From NCBI RefSeq assembly GCF_008932115.1, contig NZ_CP044543.1, forward strand, positions 2,046,001 through 2,110,000: 64,000 bases of DNA, written 5' to 3'. Made by a program: the position numbers and the translations under genes. Within the stretch, counting starts at the first letter, position 1. Each line of letters begins with the position of its first letter. Positions 54,891 to 63,702 of the stretch are shown here, in pieces. The DNA comes from Bradyrhizobium betae (GTDB lineage Bacteria > Pseudomonadota > Alphaproteobacteria > Rhizobiales > Xanthobacteraceae). Below the pieces are notes generated by a model. The model had not been told where the DNA came from, ran no database searches, and worked only from the letters and a program-made list of their open reading frames with translations.

Positions 54891-55184
54891 TTAGTAGAGC
54901 GTGCGGATCGGCTGCTCGGCGGCGCCGTAGGGCACCCAGCGGCAGGAGAACGAGATGTAACCGCCCTCATAGGCCTGCACCGCCAGGAACTTCACGACCT
55001 TGCCGTAGCGCGCGCAGTGATCGACCGCGACCTGACGCGCATCGACCTGGGTCGCCATCGAATAGGCGATGATGCCGCCGGTGTCGTTGCCCTTGAACGG
55101 CGGCACCGGAAGGAGATCGGCGCGCGCCGACTGGCTCGCCATAATACCCAAGGCAAGAATGCCCGCGGCCGCAATGATTCGCAT
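54891..55184 (-). CDS. Small secreted hypothetical protein
   Basis: 97 residues. Signal peptide MRIIAAAGILALGIMASQSA, cleavage near ARAD. The mature part has two Cys (DHCARYG, SFSCRWVP), likely disulfide-linked, and ends EQPIRTLY. No family is recognised. It lies 45 bp downstream from nothing on its strand and just upstream of the DUF3617 gene, so the two may be cotranscribed. Confidence 0.72.
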   Translation of the reverse strand: MRIIAAAGILALGIMASQSARADLLPVPPFKGNDTGGIIAYSMATQVDARQVAVDHCARYGKVVKFLAVQAYEGGYISFSCRWVPYGAAEQPIRTLY

Positions 55185-55365
55185 TCCCGTTACTCCAATT
55201 GGTTGGCGCCAGTTTACGGTGCCGGAGGGGAAGTGAAAAGAACTGAAGCCCTGCCGGCTGCGACGTTATGGTCAACTCTTGGGTAAGTGTTGCCGCGCTG
55301 CACTTGACCTGCCCCGGCCTTCGCGGCACCGTCCAACCTTCAAGACCCAGCTGTCCGGATTGCCC

Positions 55366-55827
55366 ATGCGCGCCCCCTCCCTGAAATCGCTCCGCTTTGC
55401 CGCCGTGTTCGGCCTCATGTTCGGAGCGCTGTCGCTCGGCGAGGCCAAGGCCGCCAATCCGCTGGAGCTGAACTTCTGGCTGAGCGGGCCGCGCTATGAC
55501 GGCGCCGTCGCCGATTGCGACAAGGCGCTGCCGACCATCGCCACCCAGTTCTGGGAAAAGGAAAGCTCGTTCTGGAATTCCTCGTTGAAGATCACCGGCT
55601 TCGCCGCTGTTCACGAGGTCGCTTTCCGGCCCTGGCAGTCCGACAACATTCCGCGCCGCTATTGCACCGGTGAGGCCATGCTCAATGACGGCAAGGCACG
55701 CAAGGTGCATTTCTCGATCATCGAGGACGGCGGCTTTGCCGGCTACGGCAACGGTGTCGAATGGTGCGTGGTCGGTGTCGATCGCAACTGGGCCTACAAT
55801 CCGGCCTGCCGCGCCGCCAAGCCGTAA
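55366..55827 (+). CDS. Secreted hypothetical protein
   Basis: 153 residues from ATG 55366. Signal peptide LRFAAVFGLMFGALSLGEAK with cleavage near AKAAN. The mature protein has four Cys (VADCDK, RRYCTGE, VEWCVVG, NPACRA), probably disulfide-bonded, and aromatic-rich strands (TQFWEKESSFWNSSLKITGF). Such small periplasmic proteins are common in Bradyrhizobium. The function is unknown. Confidence 0.75.
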   Translation: MRAPSLKSLRFAAVFGLMFGALSLGEAKAANPLELNFWLSGPRYDGAVADCDKALPTIATQFWEKESSFWNSSLKITGFAAVHEVAFRPWQSDNIPRRYCTGEAMLNDGKARKVHFSIIEDGGFAGYGNGVEWCVVGVDRNWAYNPACRAAKP

Positions 55828-55947
55828 TTCGACCAGCCCTGATTCGGACCGATCCGGCAGCCGCGCGGACGTCTCTCGAAATTTGTTCTTGAAATGTTCT
55901 TATCGCCTGCTAGGCTCGATTGCACAGTCTAGTTGAGGGGCGTCGCC

Positions 55948-56652
55948 ATGTTTCATTCCAGATTGCATTCGTTCTCGCGCCTGATGATCTCGCTGACGCT
56001 GGCCCTGCCGCTCGCGGCCGGGCTGGTCGCCCTCGCGAGCGGCGCAAAGGCCCAGGACAAGCGACAGAACGCGCCCGGCGAATTCGATTTCTATGTACTG
56101 TCGCTGTCGTGGTCGCCCTCGTTCTGCGAGGAGGCGGCCGAGCGCGGCGGGCGCTCGCAGATGCAGTGCGGCGGACGGCCCTATTCCTTCGTGGTGCACG
56201 GGCTATGGCCGCAATATGAGAACGGCTTCCCCGAATATTGCCAGCGGCCCTCGCCGCGGCTGAACCGCAACATCGTCTCCTCGATGCTCGACCTCATGCC
56301 GGCGCCCGGTCTGATCTTCAACGAGTGGGACAAGCACGGCACCTGCTCCGGGCTCGACGGCCGCAATTATTTCGAGACGATCCGCAAAGCGCGCGCCGTG
56401 GTGAAGATCCCGGCCGAATATCTCGACCTGTCGCAGGCCAAGTCAGTGGCGCCGGCCGCCGTCGAGGAAGCCTTCATCAAGGCCAATCCGGGCCTGAGCA
56501 ATGCAGCGGTGTCGGTCACCTGCAACCGGACGCGGCTCTCCGAAGTCCGCATTTGCCTCAGCAAGGATCTGCAGTTCCGCGCCTGCGAGGACACCGACCG
56601 CCGCGCCTGCCGCCGCGACCAGGTCACGATGCCGCCGATCAGGGGCGGGTAG
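55948..56652 (+). CDS. Ribonuclease T2 family protein
   Basis: 234-residue secreted or periplasmic endoribonuclease that cuts RNA through 2',3'-cyclic phosphates. A signal peptide covers residues 1-36 (LPLAAGLVALASGAKAQ). Both catalytic sites are intact: CAS I FVVHGLWPQYENG with His84, and CAS II FNEWDKHGTCS with Glu126, Lys129 and His130. Several cysteines provide the usual disulfides. ATG 55948 follows GAGGGG; a TTG at 55933 is possible. Monocistronic. Confidence 0.92.
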   Translation: MFHSRLHSFSRLMISLTLALPLAAGLVALASGAKAQDKRQNAPGEFDFYVLSLSWSPSFCEEAAERGGRSQMQCGGRPYSFVVHGLWPQYENGFPEYCQRPSPRLNRNIVSSMLDLMPAPGLIFNEWDKHGTCSGLDGRNYFETIRKARAVVKIPAEYLDLSQAKSVAPAAVEEAFIKANPGLSNAAVSVTCNRTRLSEVRICLSKDLQFRACEDTDRRACRRDQVTMPPIRGG

Positions 56653-56657
56653 CCGCA

Positions 56658-56798
56658 GCTCTCATGCCCCGGATGCAGTGCAATGCGCCGCGAAGCGCGG
56701 CGTAGTGCACTGCTGATCCGGGGCCCACCACGAAAGAAGAAGCTGGGTCCCGGCTCTGCGGTGCACCGCCAAGTGGCGCTGCACCGCGTCCGGGACAC
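56658..56798. repeat. Palindromic repeat (CCCCGGATGCAGTGC family)
   Basis: CCCCGGATGCAGTGCAATGC at the left pairs with related CGCAGTGCACTGCTGATCCGGGG; then GTCCCGG, CGGTGCACCGCCAAGTGGCG and GCACCGCGTCCGGGACACG follow. The family is also seen at 24083 and 47323. Confidence 0.65.
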
Positions 56799-56847
56799 GC
56801 GATCGTACCTCTTTGCTCAGGCCTTCACGTGGCGTAGTGCTCTTCCC

Positions 56848-57708
56848 ATGAACTACCGTCACGCCTTCCACGCCGGCAGCTTTTCCGATGTCATCAAGCA
56901 CATCGTGCTGGCGCGCATCATCACCTACCTGCAGGACAAGCCGGGGGCGTTCCGCGTCATCGACACCCATGCCGGCGCCGGCCTCTACGATCTCGACAGC
57001 GACGAGGCGCGCCGCAGCGGCGAGTGGCTGACGGGCATTGCGCGGCTGATGCAGGCGCGGCTGTCGAACGACGCCATCGCGCTGATCAAGCCCTATCTCG
57101 ACATCGTTCGCGCCTTCAATCCGAAGGCCGAGCTCAAGTCCTATCCCGGATCGCCGCTGATCGCGCGCGGCCTGATGCGGCCGCAGGACCGCATGGTCGC
57201 CTGCGAGATCGAGCCTAAGGCCCGCAAGGCGCTGATCAGCGTGCTGCGCCGCGACGAACAGGCCCGCGTGGTCGATCTCGACGGCTGGGTGGCGCTCCCT
57301 GCCTTCGTGCCGCCGAAGGAACGGCGCGGCCTCGTGCTGATCGATCCGCCATTCGAGGCAAAGGACGAATTCGAAAAGCTCGGCGAAGCCTTCTCGGCGG
57401 CCTACGCGAAATGGCCGACCGGTATTTATGTCATCTGGTATCCGGCCAAGAGCCGGCGCGCCACCGACGCGCTGTCGCAGCTGGTGGCGCGGCTCGCAGC
57501 CGCAGCAAAGCCACCGGGAAAATGTCTGCGCCTCGAATTCAGCGTCGCGCCGCAACTCGATGGCGCCGCCCTCACCTCCACCGGCCTGCTGATCGTCAAT
57601 CCGCCCTATACGCTGCATGGCGAGTTGAAAACGATCCTGCCCGAGCTGGAAATGCCGCTCGGCCAGGGCGGAGCTGCCAGATTCCGATTAGAGGTGCCGC
57701 GGCCGTAA
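56848..57708 (+). CDS. rlmJ: 23S rRNA (adenine-2030-N6)-methyltransferase
   Basis: 286-residue RlmJ. MNYRHAFHAGSFSDVIKHIV is the family N-terminus (the YRH..AGN.AD-type motif). SAM-binding VIDTHAGAGLYDLDSDEARR, the catalytic DPPF-type motif IDPPFEAKDEFEKL and the end LIVNPPYTLHGELK follow. It methylates A2030 of 23S rRNA. Confidence 0.94.
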   Translation: MNYRHAFHAGSFSDVIKHIVLARIITYLQDKPGAFRVIDTHAGAGLYDLDSDEARRSGEWLTGIARLMQARLSNDAIALIKPYLDIVRAFNPKAELKSYPGSPLIARGLMRPQDRMVACEIEPKARKALISVLRRDEQARVVDLDGWVALPAFVPPKERRGLVLIDPPFEAKDEFEKLGEAFSAAYAKWPTGIYVIWYPAKSRRATDALSQLVARLAAAAKPPGKCLRLEFSVAPQLDGAALTSTGLLIVNPPYTLHGELKTILPELEMPLGQGGAARFRLEVPRP

Positions 57709-57961
57709 CGCTCCGGCATTCTTGGGAAAAATATGCAGTAGCGGTAGTCAATCCGCCGAGAACCGTATTATGCTGTTTCAGTGACTGGCTTTACGTTCCG
57801 CTTCCGCGAATGGTTGCGGCGGAGTGAAGGCCTAAGAAAGATCCGGCCGGACCGACAAGGTCCGCCCAAGGATGGCCAGCTCTCCCGGGCTCCGTAAGGC
57901 CCGGTCATGTCGTGACGTGTGTCTGCGTCGCGACGGAGGAGCAATGAGGGGGAGTTTCCCG
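57709..57961 (+). other. Leader of the cold-shock gene
   Basis: 253 bp before the CSP start. The stretch contains short hairpins (CCGCTTCCGCGAATGGTTGC, GGACCGACAAGGTCC, GGGCTCCGTAAGGCCC). A long structured leader is normal for cold-shock genes. No gene is visible. Confidence 0.4.
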
Positions 57962-58177
57962 ATGGCCATGACGGGAACGGTTAAGTTCTTCAACGGCGAG
58001 CGCGGCTACGGTTTCATCAAGCCGGACGACGGCGGTCGCGATGTCTTCGTTCATATCACCGCTGTGGAGCGGGCGGGACTGAAGGACCTTGCCGAAGGAC
58101 AGCGTATTACTTTCGAAGTCGAACCGGACAAGAAGGGGAAGGGACCGAAGGCGGTCAATTTAGTCATCCTCTCCTAG
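57962..58177 (+). CDS. Cold-shock domain protein
   Basis: 71-residue OB-fold nucleic-acid chaperone. RNP-1 is GYGFIKP and RNP-2 DVFVHI, in TGTVKFFNGERGYGFIKPDD (within one stretch) and GGRDVFVHITAVERAGLKDL. ATG 57962 has GGGGAG eight bases upstream; an in-frame ATG at 57944 sits close to GGAGGAG and would add six residues. Binds mRNA to keep it unstructured. Confidence 0.92.
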   Translation: MAMTGTVKFFNGERGYGFIKPDDGGRDVFVHITAVERAGLKDLAEGQRITFEVEPDKKGKGPKAVNLVILS

Positions 58178-58203
58178 CGGGCCTGACGCAAACCACCTGG
58201 CGC

Positions 58204-58231
58204 AAAAAAATCCCGGCCGCGAGCGGCCGGG
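58204..58231 (-). terminator. Rho-independent terminator of the outer-membrane protein gene
   Basis: CCCGGCCG (58212-58219) and CGGCCGGG (58224-58231) form a stable stem with a CGAG loop. On the minus strand seven T follow. It lies 31 bp after the OMP stop. Confidence 0.8.
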
Positions 58232-58261
58232 AGGCTGTTGTCCGGTATTTTCTTGTTGCTA

Positions 58262-58885
58262 TCAGAAGTGGTAGTTCACGCCAGCGCGCACAACGCTGGC
58301 GCTGTAGCCGTTTGACACGCCTGTAATTCCGAACTGGCTCGTCGACAGGTCGATGTAGAGATATTCGAGCTTCACGCTCCAGTTCGGCGCAAGGCCGAGC
58401 TCCGCGCCGGCACCGATGGTCCAGCCGGCACTGGTGTGCGACTCCGTCCAGCCAAACGTCTGCGCGCGCAGTTCGCCGAAGGCGAGGCCGGCGGTACCGT
58501 AGAACAGCACGTTGCTGAAGGCATAGCCGGCGCGGCCGCGCAGGGTGCCAAACCAGGGATTGGAGAACTTCCACGGCGCGAAGGTGTCGTCGGCGCCGGC
58601 GGCCTGGATATCGCCCTCGACACCGAACACCCATGGACCGTTCTGGAAATTATAGCCGGCCTGCGCGCCACCGACGAAGCCGGAGGGCTTCACGGGACTG
58701 TTGCTCACCGAGCCCCACTCATAGCCGAGATTGGCGCCGAGATACGGGCCCGCCCAGCTATAGGCGTTGAGCGGCTGATTGACCGTGTAGGGCGCACGCT
58801 GCCCGTAACTGAGATCGGCGGCCTCTGCCGAAGCTGTCCAGCCGGCAGCAACCAACGCGGCTGCGCCTACAACGAGCCTCTTCAT
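58262..58885 (-). CDS. Outer-membrane beta-barrel protein (Omp31/Omp25-like)
   Basis: 207 residues. Signal peptide MKRLVVGAAALVAAGWTASA (cleavage near AEAAD). Eight-stranded barrel pattern typical of Omp25/Omp31: WAGPYLGANLGYEWGS, FVGGAQAGYNFQNGPWVFGV, GRAGYAFSNVLFYGTAGLAF and the aromatic C-terminal strand VRAGVNYHF, ending in Phe for BAM insertion. ATG 58885 begins the family protein. A terminator follows. Confidence 0.93.
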   Translation of the reverse strand: MKRLVVGAAALVAAGWTASAEAADLSYGQRAPYTVNQPLNAYSWAGPYLGANLGYEWGSVSNSPVKPSGFVGGAQAGYNFQNGPWVFGVEGDIQAAGADDTFAPWKFSNPWFGTLRGRAGYAFSNVLFYGTAGLAFGELRAQTFGWTESHTSAGWTIGAGAELGLAPNWSVKLEYLYIDLSTSQFGITGVSNGYSASVVRAGVNYHF

Positions 58886-59142
58886 CACACACTCTCCAAC
58901 GCAACTGCCGTCACCGGGTGCGATGCCCTGCGCCGCCGCGCCGGGCCAAAACCGCATGGTTACGGAACCAAGACCTTTTCGCGTAAGATTTATCGAGAGT
59001 TTTAAGTTAAAGGGCTGTTAAGGCGGGTTACCGCGCTGTTAACAGACTTAAGGAAGCGTTACCGGGAACCGCGCCCGCCATCCCTGTGCGTGCCGCACCG
59101 CCGGAACTTCAAATCGGCACTCCCAGCGCTTAAATTCGCACC
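58886..59142. other. Divergent omp / uvrC promoter region
   Basis: 257 bp, A/T-rich from 58970 to 59055, between two divergent genes. It holds a CtrA-box-like sequence (59007-59021) and two GCTGTTAA direct copies. Confidence 0.5.
59007..59021. promoter_or_regulatory. CtrA-box-like TTAA-N7-TTAA
   Basis: TTAA (59007-59010), seven bases, TTAA (59018-59021) matches the alphaproteobacterial cell-cycle regulator CtrA consensus TTAA-N7-TTAA(C). It is about 122 bp from both divergent starts. Chance occurrence is possible in this A/T-rich stretch. Confidence 0.35.
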
Positions 59143-61206
59143 ATGGTTCACGATTCCACCGACAATCCGGATGAGGCGCGCGCGCGCAAATCGCCGCGGG
59201 CCGCTGCGACCGACACTCCGCCCGAGGGGCTGACGCCGCCGGATCTCGATCCCGCGGCCGCCGGCGGCGACGACGAGGACGAGGCGCGGCTGCCGGACAT
59301 CCTGGAGGAGAGCGGCGCGGTCGGCGAGGAGCCGCTGGCGACGGGCCATGAGGCGATCGAGCGCGCGGTCCGGCTCGCCCCCACCTCGCCCGGCGTCTAT
59401 CGCATGCTCAGTGCGAATGCCGACGTGCTCTATGTCGGCAAGGCCAAGAACGTCAAAAAGCGCCTGTCGAACTATGCGCGCCAAAGTGCGCCGCAGCCGG
59501 CGCGCATCCTGCGCATGATCGCCGCTACCGTGACCGTGGAAATCATCTCGACCACGACCGAGACCGAAGCGCTGCTGCTCGAGGCCAACCTCATTAAGCA
59601 GCTCCGGCCGCGCTTCAACGTGCAGCTGCGCGACGACAAGTCGTTTCCCTACATCCTGATCACCGGCGACCATTGGGCGCCGCAGATCCTCAAGCACCGC
59701 GGCGCCCAGTCGCGGCCCGGCCGCTATTTCGGCCCGTTCGCTTCCGCCGGTGCCGTCAACCGCACCATCACCGCGCTGCAGCGCGCGTTCCTGATCCGCT
59801 CCTGCACCGACTCCTTCTTCGAGAGCCGCACCCGACCCTGCCTGCTCTACCAGATCCGCCGCTGCGCCGGTCCCTGCACCCGCGAAATCGACTTCCCCGG
59901 CTACACGACGCTGGTGCGCGAGGCGACCGACTTCCTGTCCGGCAAGAGCCAGGCGGTGAAGAAGGAGCTCGCGGGCGAAATGGAAAAGGCCTCGGGCGAG
60001 CTCGAATTCGAAAGCGCGGCGCTCTACCGCGACCGCCTCGCCGCGCTATCGGCGATCCAGTCGCAGCAGGGCATCAATCCGCGTACGGTGGAAGAAGCCG
60101 ACGTGTTCGCCATCCACCAGGAAGGCGGCTTCTCCTGCGTCGAAGTGTTCTTCTTCCGCACCGGACAGAACTGGGGCAACCGCGCCTATTTCCCGCGGGC
60201 GGAGAAGACCTACACGCCGGAAGAGGTGCTCGGGTCCTTCCTCGCCCAGTTCTACGACGACAAGCCGCCGCCGAAGCACATCCTGCTCTCGCACGAGATC
60301 GAGGAGAGCGAGCTGCTGGCCAATGCGCTGTCGATCAAGGCCGGCCACAAGGTCGAGGTCACGACGCCCAAGCGCGGCGAGAAGAAGGAGCTGGTCACCC
60401 ACGCGCTGACCAATGCGCGCGAGGCGCTGGGCCGCAAGCTCGCGGATACCGCGACCCAGAGCCGCCTGCTCGACGCCATCGCCACGACGCTGAGCCTGCC
60501 GCATTCCCCCAAGCGCATCGAGGTCTACGACAACAGCCACATCCAGGGCACCAACGCGGTCGGCGCCATGATCGTCGCCGGCCCCGATGGGTTCGTGAAA
60601 AACCAGTACCGCAAGTTCAACATCAAGTCCGAAGGGATCACGCCGGGCGACGACTTCGCGATGATGCGCGAAGTGCTGGAGCGCCGCTTCAAGCGCCTGA
60701 TCAACCCGCCCGAGGAAGCTGCGGCCAAAGCGAAGGACGACGATTTCCCGCAATGGCCCGATCTCGTCATCATCGACGGCGGTCGCGGCCAGCTCAATGC
60801 GGTCCGGGAGATCTTCACAAATCTCGGCCTGACCCAGGTGTCGCTGATGTCGGTCGCCAAGGGGCCGGACCGGGATGCCGGCCGCGAGACCCTGTTCATG
60901 CCCGAGCGCGAGGCGATCAAGCTGGAGCCGCGCGATCCCGTGCTCTATTTCATCCAGCGGCTACGCGACGAGGCCCACCGCTTCGTCATCGGTTCGCACC
61001 GCAAGCTGCGCAAGAAGGACATTCGCGAGGCCGGCTTGCAGGAGATTCCGGGCATCGGCCCGTCACGCAAACGTGCCTTGCTGCATCATTTCGGAACCCT
61101 GAAGGAGATCGAACGGGCCTCGATCGTCGATCTCGGCAAGGTTCCGGGGGTGAGCGCCGAGAGCGCGCGCAGGATTTTCGACTATTTCCATCCCCAGCCG
61201 GGGTGA
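59143..61206 (+). CDS. uvrC: UvrABC excinuclease subunit C
   Basis: 687 residues; makes the 3' and 5' incisions in nucleotide excision repair. A ~75-residue acidic Ala/Pro N-terminal extension precedes the GIY-YIG domain ([20 protein letters not shown]). A UVR motif for UvrB ([20 protein letters not shown]) follows, then the RNase H-like C-terminal nuclease ([31 protein letters not shown]) and two HhH motifs ([20 protein letters not shown]). Start of the uvrC-pgsA-moaD-moaE order conserved in Hyphomicrobiales. Confidence 0.97.
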   Translation: MVHDSTDNPDEARARKSPRAAATDTPPEGLTPPDLDPAAAGGDDEDEARLPDILEESGAVGEEPLATGHEAIERAVRLAPTSPGVYRMLSANADVLYVGKAKNVKKRLSNYARQSAPQPARILRMIAATVTVEIISTTTETEALLLEANLIKQLRPRFNVQLRDDKSFPYILITGDHWAPQILKHRGAQSRPGRYFGPFASAGAVNRTITALQRAFLIRSCTDSFFESRTRPCLLYQIRRCAGPCTREIDFPGYTTLVREATDFLSGKSQAVKKELAGEMEKASGELEFESAALYRDRLAALSAIQSQQGINPRTVEEADVFAIHQEGGFSCVEVFFFRTGQNWGNRAYFPRAEKTYTPEEVLGSFLAQFYDDKPPPKHILLSHEIEESELLANALSIKAGHKVEVTTPKRGEKKELVTHALTNAREALGRKLADTATQSRLLDAIATTLSLPHSPKRIEVYDNSHIQGTNAVGAMIVAGPDGFVKNQYRKFNIKSEGITPGDDFAMMREVLERRFKRLINPPEEAAAKAKDDDFPQWPDLVIIDGGRGQLNAVREIFTNLGLTQVSLMSVAKGPDRDAGRETLFMPEREAIKLEPRDPVLYFIQRLRDEAHRFVIGSHRKLRKKDIREAGLQEIPGIGPSRKRALLHHFGTLKEIERASIVDLGKVPGVSAESARRIFDYFHPQPG

Positions 61207-61302
61207 ACTCAAGGGAGCCGCGGTCATATGGTCGTCGCATCCCGCACCCCATTTGGGAGCTGGACAGTTGACCTTCAGGCACCAGCGGTATTGGTAGGAC
61301 GG

Positions 61303-61920
61303 ATGAACATCGCCACGACACGAGGGACGAACAGCCGCGCGATGTCCCTCCCGAACATCCTGACCTATGGCCGGATCGCCGCGATCCCGGTCGTGGTCGG
61401 GTGCATCTACGCGCAATCGATTCTGGACCAGCCGCTGTGGCTGCGCTGGGTGGCGGTCGCCATCTTCATCGCGGCAGCAGTGACCGATTACCTCGACGGC
61501 TATTACGCCCGGATATGGAATCAGCAATCGGCGTTCGGCCGGATGCTCGATCCGATCGCCGACAAGCTGCTGGTCGCCTCCTGCCTGCTGATGCTGGCCG
61601 CGGACGGCATCATCCACGGCTGGTCACTATGGGCCGCGATCGTGATCCTGTGCCGCGAGATCCTGGTTTCGGGCCTGCGCGAATACCTCGCCGCGCTGCG
61701 CGTCAGCGTTCCGGTGACCAAGCTTGCCAAGTGGAAGACGACCGTCCAGCTCGTCGCCATCGGCTTCCTGATCGCCGGTCCGGCCGGCGACGAGGTGATG
61801 CCGATCGTCTCGATGATCGGGCTGGTGCTGCTGTGGGCCTCGGCGATCCTCACCATGTACACCGGTTACGATTATTTCAGCTCCGGCATCCATCACCTCA
61901 TCAAGGAGGATGAGGCATGA
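61303..61920 (+). CDS. pgsA: CDP-diacylglycerol-glycerol-3-phosphate 3-phosphatidyltransferase
   Basis: 205-residue inner-membrane enzyme making phosphatidylglycerophosphate. The CDP-alcohol phosphotransferase motif is complete: Asp62, Asp65, Gly66, Ala69-Arg70, Gly79, Asp83 and Asp87 (TDYLDGYYAR and FGRMLDPIADK). Five or six hydrophobic segments. ATG 61303 follows GGACGG; an upstream start at 61228 lacks support. It overlaps moaD by four bases. Confidence 0.95.
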   Translation: MNIATTRGTNSRAMSLPNILTYGRIAAIPVVVGCIYAQSILDQPLWLRWVAVAIFIAAAVTDYLDGYYARIWNQQSAFGRMLDPIADKLLVASCLLMLAADGIIHGWSLWAAIVILCREILVSGLREYLAALRVSVPVTKLAKWKTTVQLVAIGFLIAGPAGDEVMPIVSMIGLVLLWASAILTMYTGYDYFSSGIHHLIKEDEA

Positions 61921-62168
61921 AGGTGAAGTACTTCGCCTGGGTGCGCGAGCGCGTCGGCAAGGCCGAGGAGACGATCGAGCCGCCCGCGACCGTGCGTACC
62001 GTCGAGGAGCTGATCGCCTGGCTGTCCGGCCGGAGCGAGGCTTACGCTTATGCCTTCGAGAAGCCCAAGGTGATCCGCACCGCGATCGACCACACCCACG
62101 TCAAGTCGGACGCCGCCATCGCCGGCGCCCGCGAGATCGCGTTCTTCCCGCCGATGACCGGCGGCTAG
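61917..62168 (+). CDS. moaD: Molybdopterin synthase sulfur carrier subunit MoaD
   Basis: 83-residue ubiquitin-like protein. It starts MKVKYFAWVRERVGKAEETI and ends in the diglycine FFPPMTGG that is thiocarboxylated. With MoaE it inserts sulfur into cPMP to make molybdopterin. It overlaps pgsA (ATGA) and is three bases before moaE. Supplies the cofactor used by CoxL. Confidence 0.95.
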   Translation: MKVKYFAWVRERVGKAEETIEPPATVRTVEELIAWLSGRSEAYAYAFEKPKVIRTAIDHTHVKSDAAIAGAREIAFFPPMTGG

Positions 62169-62171
62169 GCC

Positions 62172-62654
62172 ATGACATCCACTGCCACATCCTGCCCCGT
62201 TACCATCCGCATCCAGGAAGACGATTTCGACATCGCGCGCGAGATCGCGGTCCTGACCAAAAGCCGCACCGACATCGGTGCCGTCGTCAGCTTCTCCGGC
62301 ATCTGCCGCGGCGACGAGGACAGCGCGAAGATCGCGGCGCTGACGCTCGAACATTACCCCGGCATGGCGGAGGAAGAGATCAAGCGCCATGCCGACGAAG
62401 CGACATCGCGCTGGCCGCTCAACGGCGTCACGGTGATCCATCGCGTCGGGCGGTTCATGCCCGGCCAGAACATCGTTCTGGTGCTCACCGCCTCGCAGCA
62501 CCGCCAGGCGGCGTTTCAGGCCGCCGAGTTCCTGATGGACTATCTCAAGACCAACGCGCCGTTCTGGAAAAAGGAAGAGAGCGCCACCGGCACCGGCTGG
62601 GTCGAGGCCCACGCCCGTGACGACGAGGCCGCCGCACGCTGGACCCGATCCTGA
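62172..62654 (+). CDS. moaE: Molybdopterin synthase catalytic subunit MoaE
   Basis: 160 residues. Segments VSFSGICRGDEDSAKIAALT, LEHYPGMAEEEIKRHADEA, VTVIHRVGRFMPGQNIVLVL, and the catalytic lysines in YLKTNAPFWKKEE. Each MoaE pairs with a MoaD. Its stop overlaps the prmB start by one base, so moaDE-prmB are one transcript. Confidence 0.96.
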   Translation: MTSTATSCPVTIRIQEDDFDIAREIAVLTKSRTDIGAVVSFSGICRGDEDSAKIAALTLEHYPGMAEEEIKRHADEATSRWPLNGVTVIHRVGRFMPGQNIVLVLTASQHRQAAFQAAEFLMDYLKTNAPFWKKEESATGTGWVEAHARDDEAAARWTRS

Positions 62655-63613
62655 TGGCAAGAGCATCCAAGAAGACCGTGCGCGGCCGCGCCGCCCCGAA
62701 ACTCGCGAAGGTCGGCCGCGGCGAGCTGCTCACGCTGATCGATTTCGTCCGCTATGCGGTGAGCCGCTTCACCGAGGCCAAGCTCGCCTTTGCGCACGGC
62801 ACGACGGATCCGGTCGCCGAAGCCGTCTTCCTGGTTTGCGAGGCCCTGCACCTGCACCCCGACCAGTTCGAGATCTTTGCCCATGCCTGCGTCACGACGG
62901 CGGAAGGCAAGACGCTTCTCGACCTCATCCATAAACGCGTGACCACGCGCAAACCGGCCGCCTATCTCGTCAACAAGATCTACATGCGCGGCCTGCCCTT
63001 CTATGTCGACGAGCGCGTCATCGTTCCGCGCTCCTTCATCGGCGAGCTGCTGGAGTCGCATTTCGGCGGCGACGGCGAAATGGGGTCCCTGGTCGACGAT
63101 CCTACGGGTGTCGAGCGCGTGCTCGACCTCTGCACCGGCTCGGGGTGCCTGGCGATCCTCGCCGCGCATCATTTCCCGAACGCGACGATCGACGCCGTCG
63201 ATATCTCCAAGGGCGCGCTCGAAGTCGCCGCGCGCAATGTCAGCGAACACGGGCTCGACGAGCGGATCACGCTCCACCGCGGCGATCTGTTCGCCCCGCT
63301 CGGCGACAACAAATACGATCTGATCATTACCAACCCGCCTTACGTCGATGCCGAGGGCATGGCCGCGCTGCCGCCGGAATGCCGGGCCGAGCCGAAGCTC
63401 GCCTTCGACGGCGGCGCCGACGGTCTCGACGTGGTGCGCCGCATCCTGCACGACGCACCCGACCACCTCACGCCGGATGGCGGACTGCTCTGCGAGATCG
63501 GCCGCGGCCGCGAATTGATCGACGAGGCATTTCCGGAACTGCCGCTGCTCTGGCTCGACACCGAGGAGTCCGAGGGCGAGGTGTTCTGGATCGCGGCCGC
63601 CGATCTCGGCTGA
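62654..63613 (+). CDS. prmB: Ribosomal protein uL3 glutamine methyltransferase PrmB
   Basis: 319 residues. SAM domain VLDLCTGSGCLAILAAHHF and the substrate-glutamine motif NPPY at 227-230 in LIITNPPYVDAEGM. The N-terminal helical domain (LLTLIDFVRYAVSRFTEAKL, KPAAYLVNKIYMRGLPFYVD) is of the PrmB rather than PrmC kind. It methylates Gln150 of L3. Overlaps the moaE stop. Confidence 0.93.
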   Translation: MARASKKTVRGRAAPKLAKVGRGELLTLIDFVRYAVSRFTEAKLAFAHGTTDPVAEAVFLVCEALHLHPDQFEIFAHACVTTAEGKTLLDLIHKRVTTRKPAAYLVNKIYMRGLPFYVDERVIVPRSFIGELLESHFGGDGEMGSLVDDPTGVERVLDLCTGSGCLAILAAHHFPNATIDAVDISKGALEVAARNVSEHGLDERITLHRGDLFAPLGDNKYDLIITNPPYVDAEGMAALPPECRAEPKLAFDGGADGLDVVRRILHDAPDHLTPDGGLLCEIGRGRELIDEAFPELPLLWLDTEESEGEVFWIAAADLG

Positions 63614-63702
63614 TCCGTCCCGACAATCGAGCTCCGGCGGAACAAGTCAAATTCCGCCACGTTCATCCCGGGACGAAGTTCTCGTTTTCGGAGGATATCC
63701 GC

